Origin: Zingiber officinale
Taxonomy: Eukaryota > Streptophyta > Magnoliopsida > Zingiberales > Zingiberaceae
Direction: 5' to 3'
Length of the DNA stretch: 64,000 nt
NCBI RefSeq assembly: GCF_018446385.1
Contig: NC_055992.1
Coordinates: 98,102,947-98,166,946, forward strand
The position numbers were made by a program, and so were the translations under genes. This document shows, in pieces, positions 12,448-22,496 of the stretch. Within the stretch, counting starts at the first letter, position 1; each line of letters begins with the position of its first letter. A model generated the notes under the pieces. It saw only the letters and a list, made by a program, of their open reading frames with translations, made no database searches and was not told the DNA's origin.

Positions 12448-12954
12448 ATCTCCCCCTTTTTGATGTGCATCAACCCAAGTTCAAGTTAGGGTTAAAAATA
12501 GACCTACGTAATTTTAAGAAAATTAATAAACTAACAGTTATAGCATAGACTTGCAATTAATAAAACTGCAACACAGTTTAGAGAAGTAACAAATTAAAAT
12601 TAAAAAAAAATCTTAACTCCCCCTAAAACTTGTACTTATATTTATTCTCCCCCTTTGATCACAGCTAAAAAATGGGGGCAAGCAAGTTACAGAAGTTTGA
12701 AAAAAAAAATTAAAGAGTTCCTAAGGATATGTTTAAAAAACTTTTCAAAGCATTGTTTAATTTTAATATTAATGATTTTATCAGAAGGTTAATTAAACAT
12801 TTTTATTTTGATATTTCGGCTTCTAGGTCGTGGCGAGGCACTAGGCCTTCTTGGTTAATTGGAGCAACAACCACTTCCTTAGACAAAGCTTCCATAAAGA
12901 AACTCAAAGTTTAATTATCTCACTGCAAGCTCTTAATTTTTTTTTTTGAAAAAA
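12448..12954 (-). other. Element C non-coding region after gag, with conserved block
   Basis: The stretch between the gag stop and the 3' LTR has no ORF and is A+T-rich, except for a block at about 12775-12945. Read on the minus strand that block contains TTGTTGCTCCAATTAACC and TAGTGCCTCGCCACGACC. Nearly the same block follows gag in elements A, B and I, although the sequence around it has diverged. Its role is unknown; packaging, dimerisation or RNA structure are possibilities. Confidence 0.7.
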
Positions 12955-14409
12955 TTAATCAAGTACAGATTTTGGAACCCAGTAAAGGTTCCTTCCTACA
13001 GGATTCTTTAAAAACATAGGGGGTATATAACTTTTGAGAATTTTCCTAAGTTGACCCTGATGTTGTTTAATGTACCAATTCAATTTTCCATAAATTCTAA
13101 CTTTTGATTTTGGAAATTTATTTAAGCATGCATCAGTTTTCAATTTTTCAACTTCTAATTTTAGTTTATCATTTTCTGATTTTAGATGATCATACATTTC
13201 TAACGGGCATGCTCTTGCTAAGTTCAACTTTAGTTCAGCATTCTCTTTTTCTAATTGATCTAACTCTCTAGAAAGAGACTTGATAAATTTAAAAGATTGA
13301 GTTGGGGTTAGATTGCGTACCTTACTTACCTGTTCTGGTGACGCTCCCCCTTCACTGCTACTTTCTTCTTCTGATGTTCCTCCCCCTTCATCAATGCTCA
13401 TTTCTGAGCTAGATGTTTCTTCTAGCTGATGGTTGGCCATGAGTGCTAGTCACGAGAATTCTTCGACTTCTGACTCGGAGGATGAAGAGTCGTCCCATGT
13501 CGCCTTCAGATTTTTGTGCTTGGAGGAATTTGGTTTCTTGTACTTGGTCTTTGTAACCTCCTTTTGCTTGCACTTCAATTTGGGGTAGTCATCCTTGATG
13601 TGCCCTTCTTCGTTGCAGTTGTAGCAACGAATCGTCCTTTTCTTTCGTTGATGCCTTTGCGATCTAAACTTATTAGTATTAAAAAATTTATTGAAGCGTC
13701 TTACCAGAAGTGCCGCTTCTGATTCGTCGACCGAGGCTTCGGAGTCAGAACTGTTCATTTTTGCCTTTAAGGCAATGTTCTGACTGGACTTCTCTACTCC
13801 ATTGGACTCTGAAACTCGAGATTCGTGAAGTTCAAAAGTGGAAAATAATTGTTCTAAAGTACTTACCTCGAGATCCTTAGAGATGTAGTATGCATCTACT
13901 AAGGAGGCCCACTCTAGAGTTCTGGGGAAGGCATTGAGCGCATACTGGATTGAGTCCCGGTTCGTTACCTCTTCTCCAAGATTGGTTAGTTGCGTGATCA
14001 GCTCTTTGATCCTTGCTTGGAGCTGCGCTACCTTCTCGCCTTGGTTCATCCGGAGGTTCGTCAACTAGTTCTGGAAGATGTCGCGCCTAGCTAGCTTCAC
14101 TTCGGATGTACCTTCGTGAAGCTCCAGGAATTTCTCCCAGAGATCTTTCGTGGAGTCGTAACTTCCGATTCGGTTTACCTCCTGAGGTGGCAGAACGCTG
14201 AGGAGGTGGAATTCCGCTTTTCCGTTGGCGACGAAGTCGTCTTGCTCCTTCTTGCTCCACGTGTTTTCTTCTTTGTCTTTAGGAGCTGCAAAACCATATT
14301 TCATAGTAATTAAAATATCAAAATCTGTTTTGAAGAATACCTCCATTTTTCACTTCCATGTAGCGAAATCTCCGTCGAACTTCGGGGGATGGATGTTCAC
14401 GCCGGCCAT
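12955..14409 (-). pseudogene. gag of element C with three in-frame stop codons
   Basis: A single frame of 485 codons runs from ATG at 14409 to the stop at 12955, interrupted by only three stops (TGA at 14352, TAG at 14067, TGA at 13452) and no frameshift. Parts in order: N-terminal MAGVNIHPPKFDGDFATW; a UBN2-like Gag core with LLSVLPPQEVNRIGSY and LWEKFLELHE; a zinc knuckle CYNCNEEGHIKDDY whose last Cys is replaced by Tyr; a Ser/Glu-rich acidic stretch; a coiled coil rich in K, E and L; and the C-terminal GRNLYWVPKSVLD. Gag would form the virus-like particle. The stops probably arose by cytosine deamination. No pol follows. Confidence 0.85.
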
Positions 14410-14456
14410 TGTTCTGATCTTTATGCTTCAGATGGCGATTAGTCCCTCTGAGGCTG

Positions 14457-14474
14457 TTGGGCTCTGATACCACT
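14457..14474 (-). other. Primer-binding site of element C
   Basis: Next to the 5' LTR, the minus strand reads GTGGTATCAGAGCC, complementary to the 3' end of plant initiator tRNA-Met. It shows that element C is on the minus strand and that the right LTR is the 5' one. Confidence 0.85.
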
Positions 14475-15565
14475 TGTTGGTGCAGCGAGGACAGCAAGAG
14501 GGAGGTGAATTGCCTGCGATTAAAAACTAAACCCTCCTCAAGGCTTTCAACTTAAATAATAAAGCAACAGTTATGAAATTCAACAGAACTAAAATAAACA
14601 GAAATAGAAGACTCAGCTATTTACTTGGTTACAACCAAGAAGGTTGTTAATCCAAGGCAGTAAGAGAGTGCACTAAAAGAAGTCTCCTTCTCTGAAGGCG
14701 GAGTAGCCTTTTACACTTGAAGAGCACAGAACTGTTGCTTAGGAAATGAGAGTACAGGAGTTGTATTTCAAAATCGTTCGTATTCATTATTCTATAAAGC
14801 TGCTCGAGACCCTCTTTATATAGGGGTACTAGAGCTTATCGGATGACCTGATCTTCGAGATCAGGTTTTGACTAGAGAGGGATCGGTCGACCGATCCCCA
14901 GGTTCGGTCGGCCGAACCTGCTGTACCTGCCCAGTCTTTTGTCCAGGTGCAGTCTCTATGGATCGAGCTTTGGTTCGGTCGACCGATCGGCCAACGGTCT
15001 CCAGCTGAGTTGGCCCGATCAAACTGCTCGACTTGGTCTCTGGATGAACGTTGGTTCGGTCGACCGATCAAGGGGTTCGGTCGATCGATAACTCCCCCAA
15101 CGGCTGGCTTGCTGACTTGGCTTCTGACGTGTCACCAGCGGTTGGTCTTCTGAGGATTGGGGTTCGGTCGACCGATCATGGGGTTTGGTCGACCGAACCG
15201 TTGACAAGTCAACTCCAGTTGACTTGCTCCGGTTCGGTTCCTTGGGTGATTACGGCCATCCGGAATAGGGCTCACCCGAACCCAGTTCCCGGCCTTCTCC
15301 TCGAGCAGGCTTCCGTCCGGCTTCTCGTCCCTCGAACGCCGTGCACGTTCTTCTCACTCCACCGGAGTACTCTTCCGCAGCTCTCTCGTCCTTCGAACGC
15401 ACCAAGCCCGTCGGCTCCCTTCCCGTGCCGTCCTTCTCGCTAGCTGCGTCTTCCGCTCGACTTCCTGTGCTCCTAAGTTCCTGCACACTCAGACACAGGG
15501 GTCAAACAAAACGCAGGACCTAACCAACTTGGCTGATCACATCAAAACTACCACGGGGTCCTACA
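14475..15565 (-). mobile_element. 5' LTR of element C
   Basis: 1091 bp, TGTTGG...CTACA on the plus strand, nearly identical to the copy at 11336-12447. It lacks one 21-bp TTCGGTCGACCGATC module present in that copy near 11840. It would drive transcription leftwards from a CTATATAAAG box near 14812-14822. Confidence 0.9.
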
Positions 15566-15570
15566 CTTCC

Positions 15571-16330
15571 AAGGGACGAGACGTTGTGGCTGTGGAAGAG
15601 TATGTTGGTGGACGAGAAGGAGGCGGGTGGTGATTCCAAGAGACGAGAAGCCGGAGCGGAAGACTGCTCGAAGGTCAAAAAATGGGTTCGGGCTCCCGGA
15701 CATACAAACTGTACCAACAAACTTTAACCTAGTCAACAAACTAGGTTAATAAAATTATACCCAAGTGAGCGGAAGACTCAGACAAATGCAAGCGGAACCA
15801 AAGCGGAAGACCGGAACTGAAAGTCAACAAATTGTTGACTTTTCAGTCTGGGCGCCCGGACCTAGTCCGGGGTGCCCAGACCAGGAATTTCATCCAAACG
15901 CGATGTGGTGCGTCCCGTTGCGATGAGGATAAAAGTTTATCTCCCTCTAGGCAGTTGGAACCCTTCCAGGTGCCCCTACCAAGGCTATAAATGCAGCCCT
16001 AGTCCCAGTAGCTTAGAAAAACGCTTAACAAGACTTGTAAACACTTGTAAATGCTTCTTTATTGTTCTACTACTTGTTTGTGAGCCGTCAATGCTGTAAG
16101 AGGTTTCTCCGTCTGAAAGAGACTTTAATAATGAGTTTCAACTGCATTGGATTAGCAATTATCTGATTACAAACCAAGTAACCTCTTTTGTGCCTCTTCT
16201 ATTTCTTTAATTAATTTGTATTACTTTTTATGCAAGTATTAGTTTAATAAAGATGTAAAGTTCGAGGAAGATTTGCTTTTTATTATACAGGCTATTCACC
16301 CTCCTTTAGTCGGCTGTCAAGGGACAAATA
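15571..16330 (+). mobile_element. 5' LTR of A, second piece
   Basis: This resumes the LTR interrupted by element C ('AAGGGACGAGACG') and runs to GGGACAAATA at 16330. It contains the GTCCGGGGTGCCCAGACC-type module, a TATA-like CTATAAATG near 15984 and the AGGTTTCTCCGTCTG stretch also found in A's 3' LTR. The primer-binding site follows directly. Confidence 0.8.
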
Positions 16331-16332
16331 AT

Positions 16333-16344
16333 TGGTATCAGAGC
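16333..16344 (+). other. Primer-binding site of element A
   Basis: TGGTATCAGAGC, the classic plant initiator tRNA-Met primer-binding site, two bases after the 5' LTR end. It fixes the plus-strand orientation of A. Confidence 0.85.
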
Positions 16345-16387
16345 TAGGTCACTTTAGAAGGACTAATCGTCGACCGAAACATAAGAA

Positions 16388-16402
16388 ATGGTTGGAACTA
16401 GA
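16388..16402 (+). pseudogene. Start of the gag of element A, cut by B
   Basis: ATG GTT GGA ACT AGA, encoding M-V-G-T, followed directly by the TGTTGG start of element B. The reading frame continues at 19677 with CTAGCATCTACCTGCC, giving the expected S-I-Y-L-P. CTAG is repeated on both sides of B as part of the target duplication. Confidence 0.75.
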
Positions 16403-17267
16403 TGTTGGTACCCCAACATTGTTTTGATGTGATCAAACAAGTTAAGTTAGGTCCTGTTATGTTTAACCCTGTGTCTAAGTGTGCAGGAGCTTAGGATCAC
16501 AGGAAGTCGAGCAAAAGACACAGCTAGTGAGAAGAACGGCACGGGAGAGAGTCGACGGGCTCAGTGCGTCTGAGGGACGAGGTGCTGTGGAAGAGTACGT
16601 GAGCGGACGAGAATGAGGCGTGTGTCGTTTTCGAGGGACGAGAAGCCGGAGCGAAAGGTTGCTTGAGAAGGTCGGAAGTTGGGTTCAGGTGAGCCCTATT
16701 CCGGATGGCCAAAATCACCCAAGCGAGCGGAGCTGGAGCGGAAGACCCGAACCGAGGAGAGCAGCACCGGAGTAGAGGGTCCGGACCGAAAAAGTCAACC
16801 CTATTGACTTTTAGGGTCCGGGCGCCTAGAACCTAATTTTATCCACTTCGACGTGGATGTTGACCATTGTGTCAGGGATAGATTTTCATCCCACTCCAGG
16901 CACCTGGAACGCTTCCAGACACCCCGACGAAGGCTATAAATACAGCCTTGGCTCAGAAGCTAAAAAACAACAAGCAATTTTTGATACAACACTTGTGAGC
17001 TTTTCTATTTTGTTTAGCTTCTTCCTTTCTGAGCTTTTATTGTTGTAAAGAAGCTTCTCTGCCTGAAGGAGAAATTAGTGCGCATCATTTCTTTGGATTA
17101 ACAACCTCCCCGGTTGTAACCAAGTAAAACTCTCTGAGTCTCTATCTTTCAGTTTCTTTTATTTATCATTTATGCAAGTGTTCTTTTTAAGTCCGAGAAG
17201 GGTTCGTTCGTTTTGATTTTGTTCAGGGTTATTCAACCCCCCTTCTAAACGACCAACGGTCCCAACA
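16403..17267 (+). mobile_element. 5' LTR of element B
   Basis: TGTTGGTACCCC...CCCAACA, 865 bp. It contains the TTTTGATGTGATCAAAC start motif, an inverted AGTCAACCCTATTGACT, a decayed GGTCCGGGCGCC module and a TATA-like CTATAAATACAGCC near 16933. It pairs with 18796-19676. Confidence 0.85.
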
Positions 17268-17322
17268 AGTGATATCAAAGTCAGGATGCTTCAGGAGGAC
17301 TAACCACCAGTTGAAGCAAAAA

Positions 17323-18231
17323 ATGATGGCCGGAGCTAGCATCTACCCACCAGTATTCGAGGGGGAGTTCGCTTTTTGGAGATGTCGAATGGAGGTTTAT
17401 TTTAAAACCAATTTTAATATTCTACTAACAATTAAATATGGTTTTAATATGCCCAAAAGCAAAGAGGGAAAAGAACTTGAGAAACATCAATGGATTGAAA
17501 AGCAGCGCAACGACTTCATGGCTAATGGTAATGTTGAATTTCATTTGTTAAGCGTACTACCAGTTAAAGATCTCAATAAAATCAGCGACTACCAAAGTGC
17601 AAAAGAACTTTGTGAAAAGTTCTTGAAGCTTCATGAAGAGTCAAAAGAAGTTGAATCAAACTCTTCGATGGACACCAAGTCATCAGAAGAATCTGAAACC
17701 AAGGAAATCGTCGGAACAACTCTAATAACCGAGTATCTACCAGAAGACAAAGATGAAGAAATCTCATCTGAAATGAGCATCGAGAGTATCGATGAAGGGG
17801 GAGCTACATTAAAAGAAAGCAGCAGTTCAAGGAGAGCTACGGACAACGAGATCGACAAGGTAAGTCAGATACGATCTCTCCCACCTAACAAGATATTTAA
17901 ATTTGTTAAATTACTAACTAAAGACTGTTGCAAATTAGAAAAATAAATTAAAGAGCTAAAATTAATTCTAGCAAAATCTTGTCCATTAGAAAATTTTGAT
18001 AAATTAAAGCTAGAAAATGATCAATTGAAAATAGAAGTAGAAAATTTGAAAAATCATACATGTTCAAAATTCTCTGTTTCAAATTTTAGAAATTATAAAG
18101 AACTACATTGGAAATTTAAATATCACAAAGGGAAAATTAAAAAATTGTCAAGAAAAAATTTACCTAATAAATTTTTTGTTAACTTAGTTGGAATGAACCT
18201 TTACTGAGTTCCAAAGACTTATCTTAATTAA
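17323..18231 (+). pseudogene. gag of element B, two in-frame stops
   Basis: One continuous frame from ATG 17323 to TAA 18229-18231, with a stop at 17944-17946 and a TGA at 18205-18207 where relatives have Trp. It contains the N-terminal motif (SIYPPVFEGEFAFW), the LLSVLPVKDLNK stretch, an acidic stretch (SSEMSIESIDEGGA), a coiled coil and the C-terminal FVNLVGMNLY-x-VPK motif. Compared with C it lacks the RNA-binding middle part and the zinc knuckle altogether, a shortening shared with element A. Confidence 0.8.
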
Positions 18232-18245
18232 AGATTAATTGGACT

Positions 18246-18400
18246 TAGGGCTTTCAGAGAGTATATTAAACGTTTAATTTCCTTATGAGGCTTTGTCTAG
18301 AAAGTGATTGTTGCTCCAATAACCAAGAAGATCTAGTGCCTCGCCACAACCTGGAAGCCAAGTATTGAAATAAAATATTTAATTAACTAACTGATAAAGT
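18246..18400 (+). other. Conserved post-gag non-coding block, element B copy
   Basis: It begins with GGGCTTTCAGAGAG, has a small inverted ATTAAACGTTTAAT, then GTTGCTCCAATAACCAAGAA and TAGTGCCTCGCCACAACC. The same block in the same order follows gag in elements A, C and I. No open frame is conserved across the copies. Confidence 0.75.
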
Positions 18401-18795
18401 ATTAAAATTGAAATTAGATAATGCCTTACATAGTTACTCAATTTTTTTTGAAAATTTTTTAAATTTTTTCTATCCAAATTTGTTTAACTTAGAAAAAAAA
18501 ACTTTCTCAACTTAAAGTTTTTAAAGTTATTTTATAAACTTTTGCTTTACAAAAATTTCTACAAAATTAGTTATTGAAAATTTATTTGAAAATCAGAGAT
18601 TTATAAAAATTACCCTTAGATTTTTTTTGGTACCCCATTTTTTATGTGATCAAAAGGGGAGAAGGGAAGATTAAGTTTAGGAGGAGGTAGATTAAATTTT
18701 TAATTTTTGCACTTGAATTGTAAATTTATTGCTTTTCTTTTATATTTGTTTACCCTAACTTAACCTGGGTTGCTCACATCAAAAAGGAGGAGATT

Positions 18796-19676
18796 GTTGG
18801 TACCCGAAGATTGTTTTGATGTGATCAAACAAGTTAAGTTAGGTCATGTTATGTTTAACCCTGTGTCTAAGTGTGCAGGAGCTTAGGAGCACAGGAAGTC
18901 AAGCAAAAGACGCAGCTAACGAGAAGGACGGCACGGGAGAGAGCCGATGGGCTTGGTGCGTCTGAGGGACGAGGTGCTGTGGAAGAGTACGCGGACGGAC
19001 GAGAAGGAGGTGCGTGACGTTTCCAAGGGATGAGAAACCAGAGCGGAAGGTTGTTCGAGAAGGCCAGAAGTTGGGTTCGGGTGAGCCCTATTCCGGATGG
19101 TCAAAATCACCCAAGCGAGTGGAGCCGAAGCGGAAGACCTGGACCGAGGCGAGTAGCATCGGAGCAGAGGGCCCAGATCGAAAAAGTCAACCCTGTTGAC
19201 TTTTAAGGTCTGGGCGCCTAGACCCATTCCGGGCGCCCGGAACCTAATTTTATCCACTTCGACGTAGATGTTGACCATTGCTTCAAGGATAGATTTCTAT
19301 CCCACTCCAAATGCCTGGAACGCTTCCAGGCGCCCCGACCAAGGCTATAAATATAGTCTTGGTCCAGAAGCTGAAAAACAACAGGCAATTCTTAATACAA
19401 CATTTGTGAGCTTTTCTATTTTATTTAGCTTCTTCCTTTCTGAGCTTTTATTACTGTAAAGAGGCTTCTCTGCCTGAAGGAGAAATTAGTTCGCATCATT
19501 TCCTTGGATTAATAACTTCCCCGGTTGTAACCAAGTAAAACTCTCTGAGTCTCTGTCTTTCAGTTTCTTTTATTTATCGTTTATGCAAGTGCTCTTTTAA
19601 GTCCGAGAAAAATTTGTTTGTTTTAATTTTGTGCAGGGTTATTCAACCCTCTTCTAGCTAGCCAACAGTCCCAACA
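18796..19676 (+). mobile_element. 3' LTR of element B
   Basis: TGTTGGTACCCG...CCCAACA, 881 bp, closely similar to 16403-17267. It contains AGTCAACCCTGTTGACTTTT, a CCGGGCGCCCGGAA palindrome and CTATAAATATAG. Confidence 0.85.
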
Positions 19677-20573
19677 CTAGCATCTACCTGCCAACATTTG
19701 AGGGGGAATTCTCATCCTGGAAACGAAAAATGGAGGTATTTTTTCGATCAAATTTTGATGTAATGCTTTCTATGAAATTTGATTTTGATGTCCCCAAAAG
19801 TAAAGATGGAAAAAAAAAACTCGAGGAGCATCTTTGGACTCAGAAGCAGCGCGACAAATTCATAGCAAATAGTAAGACCGAGTTCCACCTACTGAGTGTT
19901 CTTCCTACTCGAGAAATGGACAAAATCGGCAACTATCAATGTGCAAAAGAACTTTGGAAAAAGGTTTTGAAACTCTACTGACAATCACGAAAGAAGAATC
20001 AGATTTTGCTATGGATACCGACTCATCTTCAAAAATATTCGGATTTGAGGAGATTACATAATAGCGCTAATTGACGAGTACCTACCCAAAGAAGACGAAG
20101 CAAGTTCATCCTCAATGAGAATCGAGAGCATCGATAAAGGGGGAACATCATCAGAAGAAAGCAACACGACAAGGGAAGCATCAGAAATCGACAAGGTAAG
20201 TCAGGTACGTTCCTTACCTCCTGACCAATTATTTAAATTTATAAAAATATTGTCGAAGAGTTCTTGCAAATTAGAAGTAGAAAATAAAAAATTGCTAAAA
20301 GAAGATTTAGAGATAAAGATGACCTTAGCAAAATCATGCTTTATAGAGGATCTAGATAAATTAAAAATTAAAAATGCTAATTTAAAAGAACAAATGGAAA
20401 AATTTAAAAATTTTGCATGCTCATATTCTAAATATTATCAAGGACTAAGTTGGTATTTTAGATACCATAAGGGTCAAATTAGAAGAATATCACAGAAATA
20501 TATCCCTAAGAAATTTTTAATTAACTTAGTTGGAAGGAATCTATTTTGGGTTCTAAAGTCATGTTTAAATTAA
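19677..20573 (+). pseudogene. gag of element A, main part
   Basis: It resumes after element B. The first segment (to the stop at 19981) carries YLPTFEGEFSSWKRKMEVFF and HLLSVLPTREMDKIGNY, the copia Gag core. After a disrupted stretch the frame from 20115 encodes an acidic part, a lysine-rich coiled coil and the C-terminal LVGRNLFWVLKSCLN followed by a stop. The zinc knuckle region seen in elements C and F is absent. Broken by the insertion and by internal stops. Confidence 0.8.
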
Positions 20574-20619
20574 AATTATTATTTTGTCCATATTTTTTAA
20601 TTTTTGAAAGTTAGACCTA

Positions 20620-20765
20620 GGACTTTCAGAAAGAAAATTAAATACTTAATTTCTTTAAGAGACTTTGTCTAGAAGCGGTTATTGTTCCAATAACCAAGAA
20701 AATCTAGTGTCTCGTCATAGCTTAGAAGTCAATTATTGAAATGAGTGCTTAATTGACTAACTGTT
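20620..20765 (+). other. Conserved post-gag non-coding block, element A copy
   Basis: GGACTTTCAGAAAG, then TTGTTCCAATAACCAAGAAA and TAGTGTCTCGTCATAGC, followed by TTAATTGACTAACTGTTAAA. Colinear with the blocks in B, C and I but more diverged. Confidence 0.7.
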
Positions 20766-21275
20766 AAAGTATTTAACTGTTATAAAAATATCTAATGTGT
20801 TCACATAAATTGGTCTGCATAATTTTTGTTAGAAAATAATTAAAATTAAATTTTATTCAAGAAGTAAAATTTCATTACTCATCTTAAATTGGTCTTATAA
20901 TGCTATTTTATGTAAAATTTATTTTTATGTGGAACTTTAAAATATGTCTTTAAATTTTTTTTGGAAAATATGAATTTATGCTGAATTGAATTTATTTCTG
21001 CTTAAAATAATTTTTAATCTTTTGTGAGAAACTATAAAATTTGCATTAGACTCTATTTTGCTTTTTTTTTTTCAAGTAATTCCCTTGTACTTTGCATAGT
21101 GTACCTCATTTTAATGTGATCAAAGTGGGAGAACTAGAGATTAAGTCTAGGGGGAGGATAGTGTCATTTCATATTTTTGCATATTTTTGTACTTGCAAAC
21201 TTCATTAACTTACTGTTATTTATGTTTGGTTAACCCTAACTTCACTTGGGTTGCTCACATCAAAAAGGAGAAGAT

Positions 21276-22141
21276 TGTAAGTACTCCGTGGTAGTTTTGA
21301 TGTGATCAACCAAGTCAGGTTAGGTTCTGTTGGTATTTAACCCCTGTGTCTAAGCGTGTAGGAACTTAGGAGCACAAAAAATTGAGCGAAAGATGTAGCT
21401 AGCGAGAAGGACGACACGGTAGAGAGCCGACGAGCTCGGTGCGTCCGAGGGACGAGACGCTACGAAAAAGTACCCTGACGGACAAGAAGGAGGCGCGGGA
21501 CGTTTCCGAGGGATAAGAAGCCGGAGAAGAAGACTGCTCGAAGGCCAAAAAATGGGTTCGGGTGAGCCCTATTCCGGATGGCAGAAATCATCCAAGTGAG
21601 CGGAACCAGAGCAAAAGACCCAGACCAATGCGAGCGAAACTGGAGCTAAAGACCAGGACTAAAACTCAATAAACTGTTGAATTTTCAATCCAAGTGTCCG
21701 GACTAGCAATTTCATCTAAACGCGATGTGGCACGTCCCATTGTGACGGGGATAAAAGTTTATCCCCCTCCAGGCGCCTAGAACTCTTCCAAGTGCCCCGA
21801 CCAGGGTTATAAATACAACCCTAGTCCCAGTAGTATAGAAAAATACTTAACAAGACTTGTAAACACTTCTCTATTGTTCTACTACTTGTTTGTGAGCCGT
21901 CAACGCTGTAAGAGGTTTCTCCGCCTAAAGGAGACTTTGATAGTGAGCTTCAACTACCTTGAATTAGCAATCATCTGATTGCAAACCAAGTAACCTCTTT
22001 TGTACCTCTTCTCTTTATTTAATTAATTTGTATTACTTTTTATGCAAGTGTTAGTTTAATAAAGCTGTAAAGTTCAAGAAAGGTTCACTTTTATTGTGCA
22101 GGCTATTCACCCCCTTCTAGCCAGTCGTCAAGAGACCAACA
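21276..22141 (+). mobile_element. 3' LTR of element A
   Basis: TGTAAGTACTCCGTGG...GAGACCAACA, 866 bp, preceded by a polypurine tract. It pairs with the split 5' LTR (11165-11335 plus 15571-16330). TATA-like TTATAAATACAACC near 21808. Confidence 0.85.
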
Positions 22142-22496
22142 AAACCTAGTCCGGGTACTTAGATCGAGTCAACTTAGAAGTTGACTCATCTAGTCGCTTG
22201 GGTGATTCTTCAGCCGTCTAGAGTTGAGTTCACCCGAACCCAACTCCGACCTTCTCCTCGAGCAATCTTTCTCCCCGGCTTCTCGTCCCTCGGAAGTGTT
22301 GTGTATGTTCTTCTCGTCTACCAGTGTTCTCTTCTGCAACTCCTTATCTCTTGGATGCACCGAGCCCGTCGACTCACTTCTCGTGTCATCTTTTTCTCTT
22401 GCTACGTCTTCTGCTCAACTTCTTGTGTTCCTAAGTCTCTGCACACTTAGACACAAAGAATCAAAATCACAAAACCTAACTTAACTCGGTTGATCT
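22142..22496 (-). mobile_element. LTR D1, right piece
   Basis: Continues the LTR interrupted by element A, with the family's TTGACTCATC, CACCCGAACCC and CGAGCCCGTCGACTC stretches. It breaks off at GTTGATC next to LINE sequence. Confidence 0.6.

Larger units (their letters stand above)
11336..15565 (-). mobile_element. Complete gag-only copia element C, nested in A
   Basis: Two LTRs of 1112 bp (11336-12447) and 1091 bp (14475-15565) bound an internal region with one gag on the minus strand and no pol. Both ends carry the 5-bp target duplication CTTCC (11331-11335 and 15566-15570). The primer-binding site GTGGTATCAGAGC lies next to the right-hand LTR, so that is the 5' LTR; a polypurine tract (AAAAAGGGGGAGATTG on the minus strand) adjoins the left LTR at 12448-12463. 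The LTRs are nearly identical apart from a 21-bp indel, so it is one of the youngest insertions here. Confidence 0.92.
16403..19676 (+). mobile_element. Complete gag-only copia element B, nested in the gag of A
   Basis: It has an LTR at 16403-17267, a degenerate primer-binding site (TGATATCAAAG at 17270), gag at 17323-18231, a non-coding region with the shared conserved block, a polypurine tract (AAAAAGGAGGAGATTG, 18780-18795) and an LTR at 18796-19676. Flanks read CTAGA and CTAGC, a slightly decayed 5-bp duplication. The whole element is only 3.3 kb and carries no pol. Confidence 0.88.
11165..22141 (+). mobile_element. Gag-only copia element A (host of nested elements B and C)
   Basis: Plus-strand element with a 5' LTR in two pieces (11165-11335 and 15571-16330), a primer-binding site (TGGTATCAGAGC at 16333-16344, the initiator tRNA-Met type), a gag whose start is at 16388, and a 3' LTR at 21276-22141 preceded by a polypurine tract (AAAAAGGAGAAGAT). 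Element C is inserted in the 5' LTR and element B in the first codons of gag. Flanking 5-mers AAACT/AAACC suggest an original target duplication. There is no protease, integrase or reverse transcriptase, so it would need enzymes from elsewhere to move. Confidence 0.8.
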
